The notes beneath the pieces are model-generated. The model did no database searches and was not told the origin of the DNA. It saw only the letters and a program-made list of their open reading frames with translations. Shown here piece by piece: positions 1-5,933 of a stretch of 6,899 nucleotides of DNA; position 1 is the first letter of the stretch, and each line of letters starts with the position of its first letter. The position numbers and the translations under genes were made by a program. The stretch lies in assembly GCA_030425745.1 (NCBI GenBank), contig JAUHZW010000115.1, positions 1 to 6,899 of the forward strand. The letters run 5' to 3'. The stretch comes from Actinomycetes bacterium. Lineage in GTDB: Bacteria; Actinomycetota; Actinomycetes; S36-B12.

Positions 1-535
1 CGAACACCCGGGTGGGGACCTCACCACGCACCCGGTCCACCTCGTCGACCTCGGCCAGCAGCTCGGGGCGGGGCCGCAGAGTGAGCGGGACGGCAGGTGT
101 CGGGGCGACGACGGTCGCGGAGTCCAGTGGCAGGCCGGCGTCCGTCCATGCGGGGAGGCCGCCGTCGAGGACGGCCACGTCGTCATGACCGATCCAGCGG
201 AGCATGACCCATACCCGGGCCGCTGACATCAGGCCTCGATCAGCGTCGTAGACCACGACCTGGGTGCTGTCACCGATTCCCCAGTCACGTGCCGTCTGCG
301 CGAAGTCCTCGATCTCCGGGAACGGACGGCGGCCCGTCCGGCCCTCGATGATCGGGCCGGCGAGGTGGCGGGCGAGGTCGGCGCGTTGGGCCCCGGGAAT
401 GTGGCCCTCCAGGTAGGCCCGGTCTCCCCACTCCTCGTCATCGAGAGTGAACCGTGCATCGAGGATCACGAAGTCAGCGTCACTGCTGGAGAGCTCAGAG
501 AGCTCGCTGGCGGCGATGAGCGTGGTGAAGGTCAC
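1..535 (-). CDS. Rhodanese-family sulfurtransferase (thiosulfate/3-mercaptopyruvate type), 3' end outside window
   Basis: The minus strand encodes 178 codons beginning VTFTTLIAAS, and the frame stays open to the left edge. It matches the first domain of tandem-rhodanese sulfurtransferases, which move sulfur from thiosulfate or 3-mercaptopyruvate to an acceptor in the cytoplasm. Visible signatures are VILDARF (about 23-29), GHIPGAQ (44-50), a PFPEIEDFA segment (71-79), VVVYD (94-98), AARVWVMLRWIGH (105-117) and AVLDGGLPAW (121-130). Asp98 stands where a catalytic domain would have Cys. This is normal for the inactive first domain, so the active cysteine should be in the second domain, roughly 100 codons beyond the window. 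I chose the GTG start at 535 because a Shine-Dalgarno GAGAGGA (complement of 542-548) lies 6 nt upstream. The gene is divergent from ilvD. Family assignment is firm; substrate is undetermined. Confidence 0.9.
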   Translation of the reverse strand, partial: MTFTTLIAASELSELSSSDADFVILDARFTLDDEEWGDRAYLEGHIPGAQRADLARHLAGPIIEGRTGRRPFPEIEDFAQTARDWGIGDSTQVVVYDADRGLMSAARVWVMLRWIGHDDVAVLDGGLPAWTDAGLPLDSATVVAPTPAVPLTLRPRPELLAEVDEVDRVRGEVPTRVF

Positions 536-608
536 GTGGCGTCCTCTCGTACTGGCGTGTCTCGACATCTGGTCGGCCCACTGGCCGGACGGCGCCCCCG
601 ACTCTTCC

Positions 609-620
609 TAGACTACGGAG
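609..620 (+). promoter_or_regulatory. Putative leaderless promoter -10 for ilvD
   Basis: TAGACT at 609-614 fits the actinobacterial TANNNT -10 pattern, and six nt separate it from the ATG at 621. Transcription would start at or next to the A of the start codon. A weak -35-like CGGACG lies at 586-591 with 17-nt spacing. GGAG (617-620) directly abuts the ATG, too close for a normal Shine-Dalgarno, which agrees with leaderless initiation. Read on the other strand, the same TAGACTA block gives TAGTCT (complement of 610-615), which could serve the divergent sulfurtransferase. Placement is seen in the sequence; promoter activity is inferred. Confidence 0.45.
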
Positions 621-2318
621 ATGGCCACCCCCTCGCAGTCGAAGCCGCGCAGTTTCCTCGTCACGGATGGACCGGACCGGTCTCCGAACCGGGGCATGCT
701 CCGGGCCCTCGGGATGGACGACGACGACATGCGCAAGTCGCAGATCGGCATCGCGAACAGCTACAACCGCATCACCCCCTGCAACATGTCCCTTCGTGAC
801 GTGGCCACCGGCGTGGCGCAGGGAGTCGAGGGCGCTGGCGGCTTCCCCATGGAGTTCGGGACCATCACGGTCTCCGATGTCATCTCGATGGGTCACGAGG
901 GCATGCACTTCTCCCTCGTCTCCCGCGAGGTGATCGCCGACTCTGTGGAGACGGTCATGCAGGCCGAGCGCCTCGATGGCCTCGTGGCATTGGCCGGGTG
1001 CGACAAGTCGATCCCCGCGATGATGATGGCAGCCGGACGCCTGGATGTGTCGGCCGTCGTCCTCTACGCCGGCTCCCTTCTGCCCGGGCATGTGCGTCTG
1101 TCCGACGGGCAGGAGCACACGGTGAACATCGTCACCTCGTTCGAGGCGGTCGGGGCTCGGGCCCGCGGGCTCATGAGCGACGAGGATGTCGATCGGATCG
1201 AGCGCGCCGTCTGCCCGAGCGCAGGCACATGCGGTGGCATGTACACGGCGAACACCATGGCCAGCGCCGCGGAGGCCATGGGGCTCGCGCTCCCGGGATC
1301 ATCATCACCTCCTGCGGTGGATGCGCGGCGAGACACGCTTGCCCGGCGCAGCGGCGAGGCTGTTGTCGCCCTGATCGAGTCCGGCATCACCGCGCGCGAC
1401 ATCATCACTCGTGAGTCCCTCGAGAACGCCATCGCGGTGGTCATGGCCCTCGGCGGCTCGACCAACGCCGTGCTGCACCTGCCCGCGATCGCGCACGAGT
1501 GTGGGATCAGCCTCGGTCTGGAGGACTTCCAGCGGATCAGCGAGCGGGTTCCGCATGTGGCAGACCTCAAGCCCTTCGGCGAGTACCTCATGTACGACCT
1601 CGACCACGTCGGCGGCGTCCCGGTGGTCATGAAGGCGCTGCTCGATGAGGGTCTCCTGCACGGCGACTGCCTCACGGTCACCGGCAGGACGGTCGCCGAG
1701 AATCTGGCGGACCTCGCACCGGCGCGACCCGACGGCCACGTCGTCCGTCCCCTGTCCTCGCCGCTGGGAGCCACCGGGGGCATCACCATCCTCGAAGGCT
1801 CCCTCTGTCCCGAGGGGGCCGTGGTCAAGAACGCCGGTGTGCCGGTCGACGTCTTCCAGGGTCGGGCCCGGGTGTTCGAGCGCGAGCAGGCAGCCATGGA
1901 GGCCCTTGAGGACGGCACCATCCAGGCCGGAGATGTCGTCGTCATCCGCTACGAGGGCCCGAAGGGCGGCCCCGGGATGCGCGAGATGCTGATGATCACG
2001 GGGGCCATCAAGGGGGCGGGCCTGGGCAAGGACGTCCTCCTGATCACCGACGGCCGATTCTCCGGCGGCACGACGGGTCTGTGCGTCGGCCATGTGGCCC
2101 CGGAGGCCGTCGATGGCGGCCCGATCGGTCTGGTCGAGGACGGAGACGAGGTCCGCATCGACATCGCGGGCCGCACGCTGGACCTGTTGGTGTCCGATGC
2201 GGAGCTGGACCGCCGTCGGGCCTCCTTTGAGCCCCTTCCGCCTCGGTACGAGCGGGGAGTCCTCGCCAAGTACGCGAAGCTCGTCGGCTCAGCCTCACGC
2301 GGGGCGGTCTGCGACTGA
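621..2318 (+). CDS. ilvD: Dihydroxy-acid dehydratase (IlvD)
   Basis: This 565-residue protein has the usual length for IlvD/Edd dehydratases. It dehydrates 2,3-dihydroxy-isovalerate and 2,3-dihydroxy-3-methylvalerate to the 2-oxo acids leading to valine/leucine and isoleucine, using an Fe-S cluster and Mg2+ in the cytoplasm. Three expected cluster cysteines are present: Cys54 (ITPCNMSL), Cys127 (GCDKSIPAMMMA, the first family signature) and Cys204 (GTCGGMYTANTM). The second signature, LLITDGRFSGGT, lies near 473-484; Ser481 is the residue usually proposed as catalytic base. The C-terminus PPRYERGVLAKYAKLV resembles actinobacterial IlvD. The ATG at 621 gives a start in line with relatives and suits a leaderless transcript. 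Odd point: residue 87 is Val in VSDVISMGHEGM, where I expect Gly. The gene has its own putative promoter and precedes the ilvBNC attenuator. Identity is near certain. Confidence 0.98.
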   Translation: MATPSQSKPRSFLVTDGPDRSPNRGMLRALGMDDDDMRKSQIGIANSYNRITPCNMSLRDVATGVAQGVEGAGGFPMEFGTITVSDVISMGHEGMHFSLVSREVIADSVETVMQAERLDGLVALAGCDKSIPAMMMAAGRLDVSAVVLYAGSLLPGHVRLSDGQEHTVNIVTSFEAVGARARGLMSDEDVDRIERAVCPSAGTCGGMYTANTMASAAEAMGLALPGSSSPPAVDARRDTLARRSGEAVVALIESGITARDIITRESLENAIAVVMALGGSTNAVLHLPAIAHECGISLGLEDFQRISERVPHVADLKPFGEYLMYDLDHVGGVPVVMKALLDEGLLHGDCLTVTGRTVAENLADLAPARPDGHVVRPLSSPLGATGGITILEGSLCPEGAVVKNAGVPVDVFQGRARVFEREQAAMEALEDGTIQAGDVVVIRYEGPKGGPGMREMLMITGAIKGAGLGKDVLLITDGRFSGGTTGLCVGHVAPEAVDGGPIGLVEDGDEVRIDIAGRTLDLLVSDAELDRRRASFEPLPPRYERGVLAKYAKLVGSASRGAVCD

Positions 2319-2347
2319 GCGCTCCGGGCGTGACCCACGTCTCGTGA

Positions 2348-2359
2348 CCGGGTTCCCGG
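2348..2359. repeat. Short inverted repeat upstream of the ilvB leader promoter
   Basis: CCGGG and CCCGG arms flank a TT spacer, centred about 48 nt upstream of the predicted leader start at 2402. No T-tract follows and the 2-nt loop is too short for a stable hairpin, so it does not look like an ilvD terminator. It could be a regulator binding site, but short GC palindromes arise easily by chance in DNA this GC-rich. Confidence 0.2.
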
Positions 2360-2385
2360 CCGACCTTCCGTCCCACCCGTCGCAT

Positions 2386-2401
2386 TGGTAGCATCCGGTC
2401 C
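2386..2401 (+). promoter_or_regulatory. Extended -10 promoter of the ilvBNC leader transcript
   Basis: TGG at 2386-2388 followed by TAGCAT at 2389-2394 forms an extended -10 (TGN plus TANNNT). The last T is 7 nt before the GTG at 2402, so the predicted transcript starts at about 2401-2402 and the leader peptide is leaderless or nearly so. The -35 is poor (TTCCGT at 2366-2371, 17-nt spacing), as is common with extended -10 promoters. Its position before a leader peptide and attenuator supports the call. Confidence 0.6.
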
Positions 2402-2440
2402 GTGGCACGGTTTCTCGTAGTAGCAAGGCGCGTGGGCTGA
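2402..2440 (+). CDS. ilvBNC attenuator leader peptide (12 aa)
   Basis: GTG start and TGA stop give MARFLVVARRVG. The run Leu5-Val6-Val7 (2414-2422) supplies the end products of the pathway encoded just downstream, and Val11 follows four codons later. Val6 and Val7 both use GTA, which is visibly scarce in the neighbouring high-GC ilv genes; this should sharpen stalling. There is no Ile codon. No Shine-Dalgarno is present, and the start lies at the predicted transcription start. The coding region runs into a hairpin and then an intrinsic terminator, the standard arrangement of an amino-acid attenuator. Leader-peptide attenuation of ilvBNC is known in Corynebacterium glutamicum. The peptide should act only as a sensor of Leu/Val tRNA charging. 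It is recognised by composition and context, since twelve codons are too few for homology alone. Confidence 0.85.
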   Translation: MARFLVVARRVG

Positions 2441-2458
2441 CGCACGTCACCTGCGCGC
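2428..2458 (+). promoter_or_regulatory. Leader hairpin overlapping leader-peptide stop codon (attenuator element)
   Basis: The RNA can pair 2428-2436 with 2450-2458 (two G-U pairs) and 2438-2441 with 2446-2449, leaving C2437 bulged and loop 2442-2445: 13 pairs in all. It covers the last leader codons and the TGA, and ends one base before the terminator stem. A competing pairing joins 2432-2442 to 2465-2474 (10 pairs, C2437 bulged), using the second copy of a CGTCACC repeat (2445-2451 and 2465-2471). That pairing would consume part of the terminator's 5' arm, so it is the candidate antiterminator. Pairings were found by eye; no energies were computed. Confidence 0.6.
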
Positions 2459-2459
2459 T

Positions 2460-2494
2460 CCCTCCGTCACCCGCCGTGGGTCGGAGGGTTTTTT
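2460..2494 (+). terminator. Intrinsic terminator of the ilvBNC attenuator
   Basis: CCCTCCG (2460-2466) pairs with CGGAGGG (2482-2488). After a two-base bulge (2467-2468), ACCC (2469-2472) pairs with GGGT (2478-2481), closing a five-base loop. Six T residues (2489-2494) follow at once, then CTT. This 11-pair GC-rich stem with a T-tract is the clearest intrinsic terminator in the window. It ends 34 nt before the ilvB start and so lies between leader peptide and structural genes, where an attenuator belongs. By position it could also stop transcripts reading through from ilvD. Confidence 0.9.
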
Positions 2495-2528
2495 CTTGAA
2501 GGAATGACGTACGAAGAGGGATGGGCAG

Positions 2529-4271
2529 ATGAGCGAGAAGATCACCGGGGCGGAGAGCCTGGTCCGGTCGCTGGAGTCGGTCGGGGTCACCGACGTCTTC
2601 GGCATCCCCGGCGGGGCGATCCTGCCGCTGTACGACCCCCTCTTCGACTCCTCGATCCGCCACATCCTCGTACGCCACGAGCAGGGTGCCGGCCACGCGG
2701 CCGAGGGCTACGCGGCGGCGTCGGGCCGCGTCGGCGTGTGCATGGCCACCAGTGGTCCGGGTGCGACCAATCTGGTCACCCCGCTGGCCGACGCCAACAT
2801 GGACTCCGTGCCCGTGGTGGCCATCACCGGCCAGGTGCCCAGCGGCGCCATCGGCACCGACGCCTTCCAGGAGGCGGACATCCGCGGCATCACGATGCCG
2901 ATCACCAAGCACAACTTCCTCGTCACCAACCCCGACGACATCCCGCGCGCCGTCACCGAGGCCTTCCACCTCGCATCGACCGGGCGTCCCGGGCCCGTCC
3001 TCGTCGACGTGTCGAAGGACGCGCTGCAGGCTGAGACCGAGTTCCACTGGCCGGTGCAGATGGACCTTCCCGGCTACCACCCCGTGACCAAGCCGCACTC
3101 CAAGCAGGTCCGTGAGGCCGCCCGCATGATCCTCGGTGCGCGGCAGCCGGTGCTCTACGTGGGCGGCGGCGTCATCCGCGCCGGTGCCTCGGCAGCGCTG
3201 CGGAAGCTCGCCGACATCACCGGCATCCCGGTCGTCACCACCCTGATGGCCCGCGGCGCCTTCCCCGACTCACACCCGCAGCACCTCGGTATGCCGGGCA
3301 TGCACGGCACGGTCGCGGCGGTCGGCGCTCTGCAGAAGTCCGACCTGCTGATCACCCTGGGCGCTCGCTTCGACGACCGCGTCACGGGCAAGCTGTCGAC
3401 CTTCGCTCCCGATGCCGCCGTGATCCACGCTGACATCGATCCGGCCGAGATCGGAAAGAACCGCACCGCCGACGTCCCGATCGTCGGCGACCTGGCCGAG
3501 ATCCTGCCCGAGCTCGTGGCCGCCATCGAGGCGGAGCAGGCCGGCGGAGCCGAGGGCGACTACGAGGGCTGGTGGGTGCAGCTCAACCGACTGCGCGACA
3601 CCTACCCGCTGGGTTATGACACCTACGACGACGGCACGCTGTCACCGCAGTACGTCATCCAGCGCCTCGGCCTGATCAGCGGCCCGGAGTCCATCTTCGC
3701 CGCGGGCGTCGGCCAGCACCAGATGTGGGCCGCTCAGTTCATCGACTACGAGCATCCCAACACGTGGCTGAACTCCGGTGGTCTCGGCACGATGGGCTAC
3801 GCCATCCCGGCGGCCATGGGCGCCAAGGTCGCCATGCCCGACAAGACTGTCTGGGCCGTCGATGGTGACGGCTGCTTCCAGATGACCAACCAAGAGCTCG
3901 CGACGTCGACGATCAACGACATCCCGATCAAGGTGGCGCTGATCAACAACGGCAACCTCGGCATGGTGCGCCAGTGGCAGACCCTGTTCTACAACGAGCG
4001 GTACTCGAACACGAACCTCGAGTCGTTCCGGGTCCCTGATTTCGTGAAGCTGGCCGAGGCGTACGGCGCCTATGGCCTGCGCTGCGAGTCACCCGAGCAG
4101 GTCGACGCGGCCATCGAGAAGGCCATGGCGATCGACGACGCCCCGGTGCTCATCGACTTCGTGGTGCACAAGGACGCCATGGTGTGGCCGATGGTGGCCG
4201 CCGGTACGAGCAACGACGACATCATGGTCGCGCGCGAGATGGCGCCCGACTGGAGCGGAGAGGACGACTGA
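2529..4271 (+). CDS. ilvB: Acetohydroxyacid synthase large (catalytic) subunit, IlvB
   Basis: This 580-residue ThDP- and FAD-dependent enzyme condenses pyruvate with pyruvate or 2-oxobutyrate, giving 2-acetolactate or 2-aceto-2-hydroxybutyrate, the first committed step of branched-chain amino acid synthesis. Three TPP-enzyme domains follow in order: N-terminal (about 5-170), central (about 190-330) and C-terminal (about 390-545). Visible motifs are GIPGG, RHEQGAGHAAEGYA with the ThDP-activating Glu51, GQVPSGAIGTDAFQE, ITKHNF (Lys127), GVGQHQMWAAQ, and the ThDP motif from GDG (446-448) to NN (473-474). Trp483 in VRQWQTLF matches the tryptophan of the sulfonylurea/imidazolinone pocket in plant enzymes. 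The ATG at 2529 has GAAGAGGG (2513-2520) 8 nt upstream. Expression is expected to depend on the attenuator just upstream. The stop overlaps the ilvN start by one base, fitting coupled synthesis of the two subunits. Confidence 0.98.
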   Translation: MSEKITGAESLVRSLESVGVTDVFGIPGGAILPLYDPLFDSSIRHILVRHEQGAGHAAEGYAAASGRVGVCMATSGPGATNLVTPLADANMDSVPVVAITGQVPSGAIGTDAFQEADIRGITMPITKHNFLVTNPDDIPRAVTEAFHLASTGRPGPVLVDVSKDALQAETEFHWPVQMDLPGYHPVTKPHSKQVREAARMILGARQPVLYVGGGVIRAGASAALRKLADITGIPVVTTLMARGAFPDSHPQHLGMPGMHGTVAAVGALQKSDLLITLGARFDDRVTGKLSTFAPDAAVIHADIDPAEIGKNRTADVPIVGDLAEILPELVAAIEAEQAGGAEGDYEGWWVQLNRLRDTYPLGYDTYDDGTLSPQYVIQRLGLISGPESIFAAGVGQHQMWAAQFIDYEHPNTWLNSGGLGTMGYAIPAAMGAKVAMPDKTVWAVDGDGCFQMTNQELATSTINDIPIKVALINNGNLGMVRQWQTLFYNERYSNTNLESFRVPDFVKLAEAYGAYGLRCESPEQVDAAIEKAMAIDDAPVLIDFVVHKDAMVWPMVAAGTSNDDIMVAREMAPDWSGEDD

Positions 4272-4795
4272 TGTCCCGACACACCCTGTCCGTCCTCGTG
4301 GAGGACAAGCCCGGTGTTCTGGCGCGCGTGGCGAGCCTGTTCTCGCGCCGTGGGTTCAACATCGAGTCGCTGGCCGTCGGCCCGACCGAGCTGCCCGAGG
4401 TCTCGCGCATGACCATCGTCGTGAACGTCGAGGGTCTTCCGCTCGAGCAGGTCACCAAGCAGCTGAACAAGCTGATCAACGTCCTGAAGATCGTCGAACT
4501 CGACCCCGATGCCTCGGTCCAGCGCGAGATCATGCTGGTCAAGGTGCGCTCGGACATGGAGACGCGGTCCCACATCCTCGAGACCGCGCAGCTCTTCCGC
4601 GCCAAGGTGGTCGACGTCTCCCAGGAGTCCGTCACCATCGAGGCCACCGGCAAGGCCGACAAGCTGCAGGCCCTGCTGAAGGTCCTCGAGCCCTTCGGCA
4701 TCAAGGAGCTGGTGAAGTCCGGCATGGTCGCCGTCGGCCGTGGGCCGCGGTCCATCAGCGACCGGGCCCTGCGCTCCATCGACCGTCCGGCCTGA
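4271..4795 (+). CDS. ilvN: Acetohydroxyacid synthase small (regulatory) subunit, IlvN
   Basis: This 174-residue protein is the regulatory partner of IlvB; it stimulates catalysis and confers end-product (typically valine) feedback inhibition. An N-terminal ACT domain spans about 4-80 (HTLSVLVEDKPGVLARVASL, RRGFNIESLAVGPTE), and the ALS small-subunit C-terminal domain spans about 90-165 (REIMLVKVR, LEPFGIKELVKSGMVAVGRG). Gly15 and Asn30 align with Gly14 and Asn29 of E. coli IlvH, implicated in valine sensitivity; Asp12 stands at the IlvH Asn11 position. I prefer the ATG at 4271 to the in-frame ATG at 4184: it has GGAGAGGA (4257-4264) 6 nt upstream, overlaps the ilvB stop as TGATG, and gives the family N-terminus. 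The 4184 start would add 29 basic, unrelated residues that overlap ilvB. Length is normal for actinobacteria. Confidence 0.97.
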   Translation: MSRHTLSVLVEDKPGVLARVASLFSRRGFNIESLAVGPTELPEVSRMTIVVNVEGLPLEQVTKQLNKLINVLKIVELDPDASVQREIMLVKVRSDMETRSHILETAQLFRAKVVDVSQESVTIEATGKADKLQALLKVLEPFGIKELVKSGMVAVGRGPRSISDRALRSIDRPA

Positions 4796-4857
4796 ACCCG
4801 GCGCCCAACCGATAGCCTTCGTCCGCATCCATCGAATACCCCAAAGGAGAGCCCATC

Positions 4858-5886
4858 GTGGCTGAGCTGTTCTACGACGACGACGCCGACCTGTCCATCA
4901 TCCAGAACCGCGTGGTCGCGGTCATCGGCTTCGGCAGCCAGGGCCACGCCCACGCCATGTCCCTGCGCGACTCCGGCGTCGATGTGCGCGTCGGGCTCGC
5001 TGAGGGCTCCAAGAGCCGCGCCAAGGCTGAGGAGGCCGGCCTGCGGGTCGTCGATCCCGCCACCGCTGCGGCGGAGGCCGACGTCATCATGATCCTCGTC
5101 CCGGATCACGTCCAGGCGGCCCTGTACAAGGAGGCCATCGAGCCGAACCTCCAGGAGGGCGACGCGCTCTTCTTCGCCCACGGCTTCAACATCCGCTTCG
5201 GCTACATCACCCCGCCGGCCAACGTCGATGTGTGCATGGTCGCCCCGAAGGGCCCCGGCCACCTCGTCCGCCGCGAGTACGTCGCGGGTCGCGGCGTGCC
5301 GGCCATCGTGGCGGTCGAGCAGGATGCCACCGGCGAAGCGTGGCCGCTGGCCCTGTCCTACGCCAAGGCGATCGGCTCGCTGCGCGCCGGTGGCATCAAG
5401 ACCACCTTCACCGAGGAGACCGAGACCGACCTGTTCGGTGAGCAGGCCGTGCTCTGCGGCGGCGCCTCGCAGCTGGTCATGTACGGCTTCGAGACTCTGG
5501 TCGAGGCCGGCTACCAGCCCGAGGTCGCATACTTCGAGTGCCTGCACGAGCTGAAGCTGATCGTCGACCTCATGTACGAGGGCGGCATCGCCAAGCAGCG
5601 CTGGAGCGTCTCGGACACGGCCGAGTACGGCGACTACGTCTCCGGCCCGCGCGTCATCGACCCGCACGTGAAGGAGAACATGAAGGCCGTCCTCGCCGAC
5701 ATCCAGAACGGGTCCTTCGCCCAGCGCTTCGTGGACGATCAGCTGGCCGGCGGCCCGGAGTTCAAGGAACTGCGTGCTCAGGGTGAGAAGCACCCGATCG
5801 AGGGCGTCGGCCGCGAGCTCCGTGGACTCATGAGCTGGGTCGACACCCGCGGCGACGACTACACCGAGGGCACCGCAGCTCGCTGA
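4858..5886 (+). CDS. ilvC: Ketol-acid reductoisomerase, class I (IlvC)
   Basis: This 342-residue enzyme isomerises and reduces acetolactate (or acetohydroxybutyrate) to the dihydroxy acid used by IlvD, with Mg2+ and a nicotinamide cofactor. The N-terminal Rossmann domain carries GFGSQGHAHAMSL (about 24-36) and the loop VGLAEGSKSRAKAEEAG; its serines are typical of NADPH-preferring class I enzymes. His108 (FFAHGFNI) and the metal/substrate residues Asp191, Glu195 (TDLFGEQ), Glu227, Glu231 (YFECLHELKL) and Ser252 (VSDTAEYG) are all present. The single C-terminal knotted domain ends near 325, the short class I form. The GTG start at 4858 is set by AAAGGAGA (4843-4850), 7 nt upstream. The 62-nt gap from ilvN has no terminator, so cotranscription with ilvBN is likely. 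A lone TAGCCT (4813-4818) could be an internal -10 but has no convincing -35. Confidence 0.98.
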   Translation: MAELFYDDDADLSIIQNRVVAVIGFGSQGHAHAMSLRDSGVDVRVGLAEGSKSRAKAEEAGLRVVDPATAAAEADVIMILVPDHVQAALYKEAIEPNLQEGDALFFAHGFNIRFGYITPPANVDVCMVAPKGPGHLVRREYVAGRGVPAIVAVEQDATGEAWPLALSYAKAIGSLRAGGIKTTFTEETETDLFGEQAVLCGGASQLVMYGFETLVEAGYQPEVAYFECLHELKLIVDLMYEGGIAKQRWSVSDTAEYGDYVSGPRVIDPHVKENMKAVLADIQNGSFAQRFVDDQLAGGPEFKELRAQGEKHPIEGVGRELRGLMSWVDTRGDDYTEGTAAR

Positions 5887-5933
5887 CAACGGCTCGGCGA
5901 GCGCCCCCGGGTGTTCGACGAGACACTTCCTGC

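Noticed and set aside
574..587. Inverted repeat CGGCC-cact-GGCCG in the divergent spacer as an operator
   Set aside because: Five-base GC arms are expected by chance at this base composition, and nothing else supports a binding site.
365..799. Plus-strand open frame of 144 codons before and into ilvD
   Set aside because: It lies opposite the sulfurtransferase frame and then out of frame with ilvD, with no domain and no ribosome binding site. Both real genes explain the codon bias.
495..1118. Minus-strand open frame overlapping the start of ilvD and the divergent spacer
   Set aside because: It is antisense to conserved ilvD sequence and overlaps the 5' end of the sulfurtransferase gene. The translation is His/Arg/Gly-rich with no recognisable domain.
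2504..2528. ATG at 2504 as an alternative start for ilvB
   Set aside because: It is not in the ilvB frame, and GAAGGA directly abuts it with no spacing.
4184..4270. Earlier in-frame ATG for ilvN, adding 29 residues
   Set aside because: The extension is Arg-rich, overlaps the ilvB coding end and lacks a ribosome site. The 4271 ATG has a good one and gives the conserved N-terminus.
4813..4818. TAGCCT as a -10 for an internal ilvC promoter
   Set aside because: It is a lone hexamer with no -35 or extended -10 in the 62-nt gap. An internal ilvC promoter is known in C. glutamicum, but the sequence here is not enough to call one.
4222..5889. A 555-codon open frame on the minus strand antisense to ilvN and ilvC
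   Set aside because: It is a by-product of GC-rich codon bias opposite two well-identified genes. Its translation is low-complexity in Ala/Gly/Asp/Val/Leu and shows no family signature.
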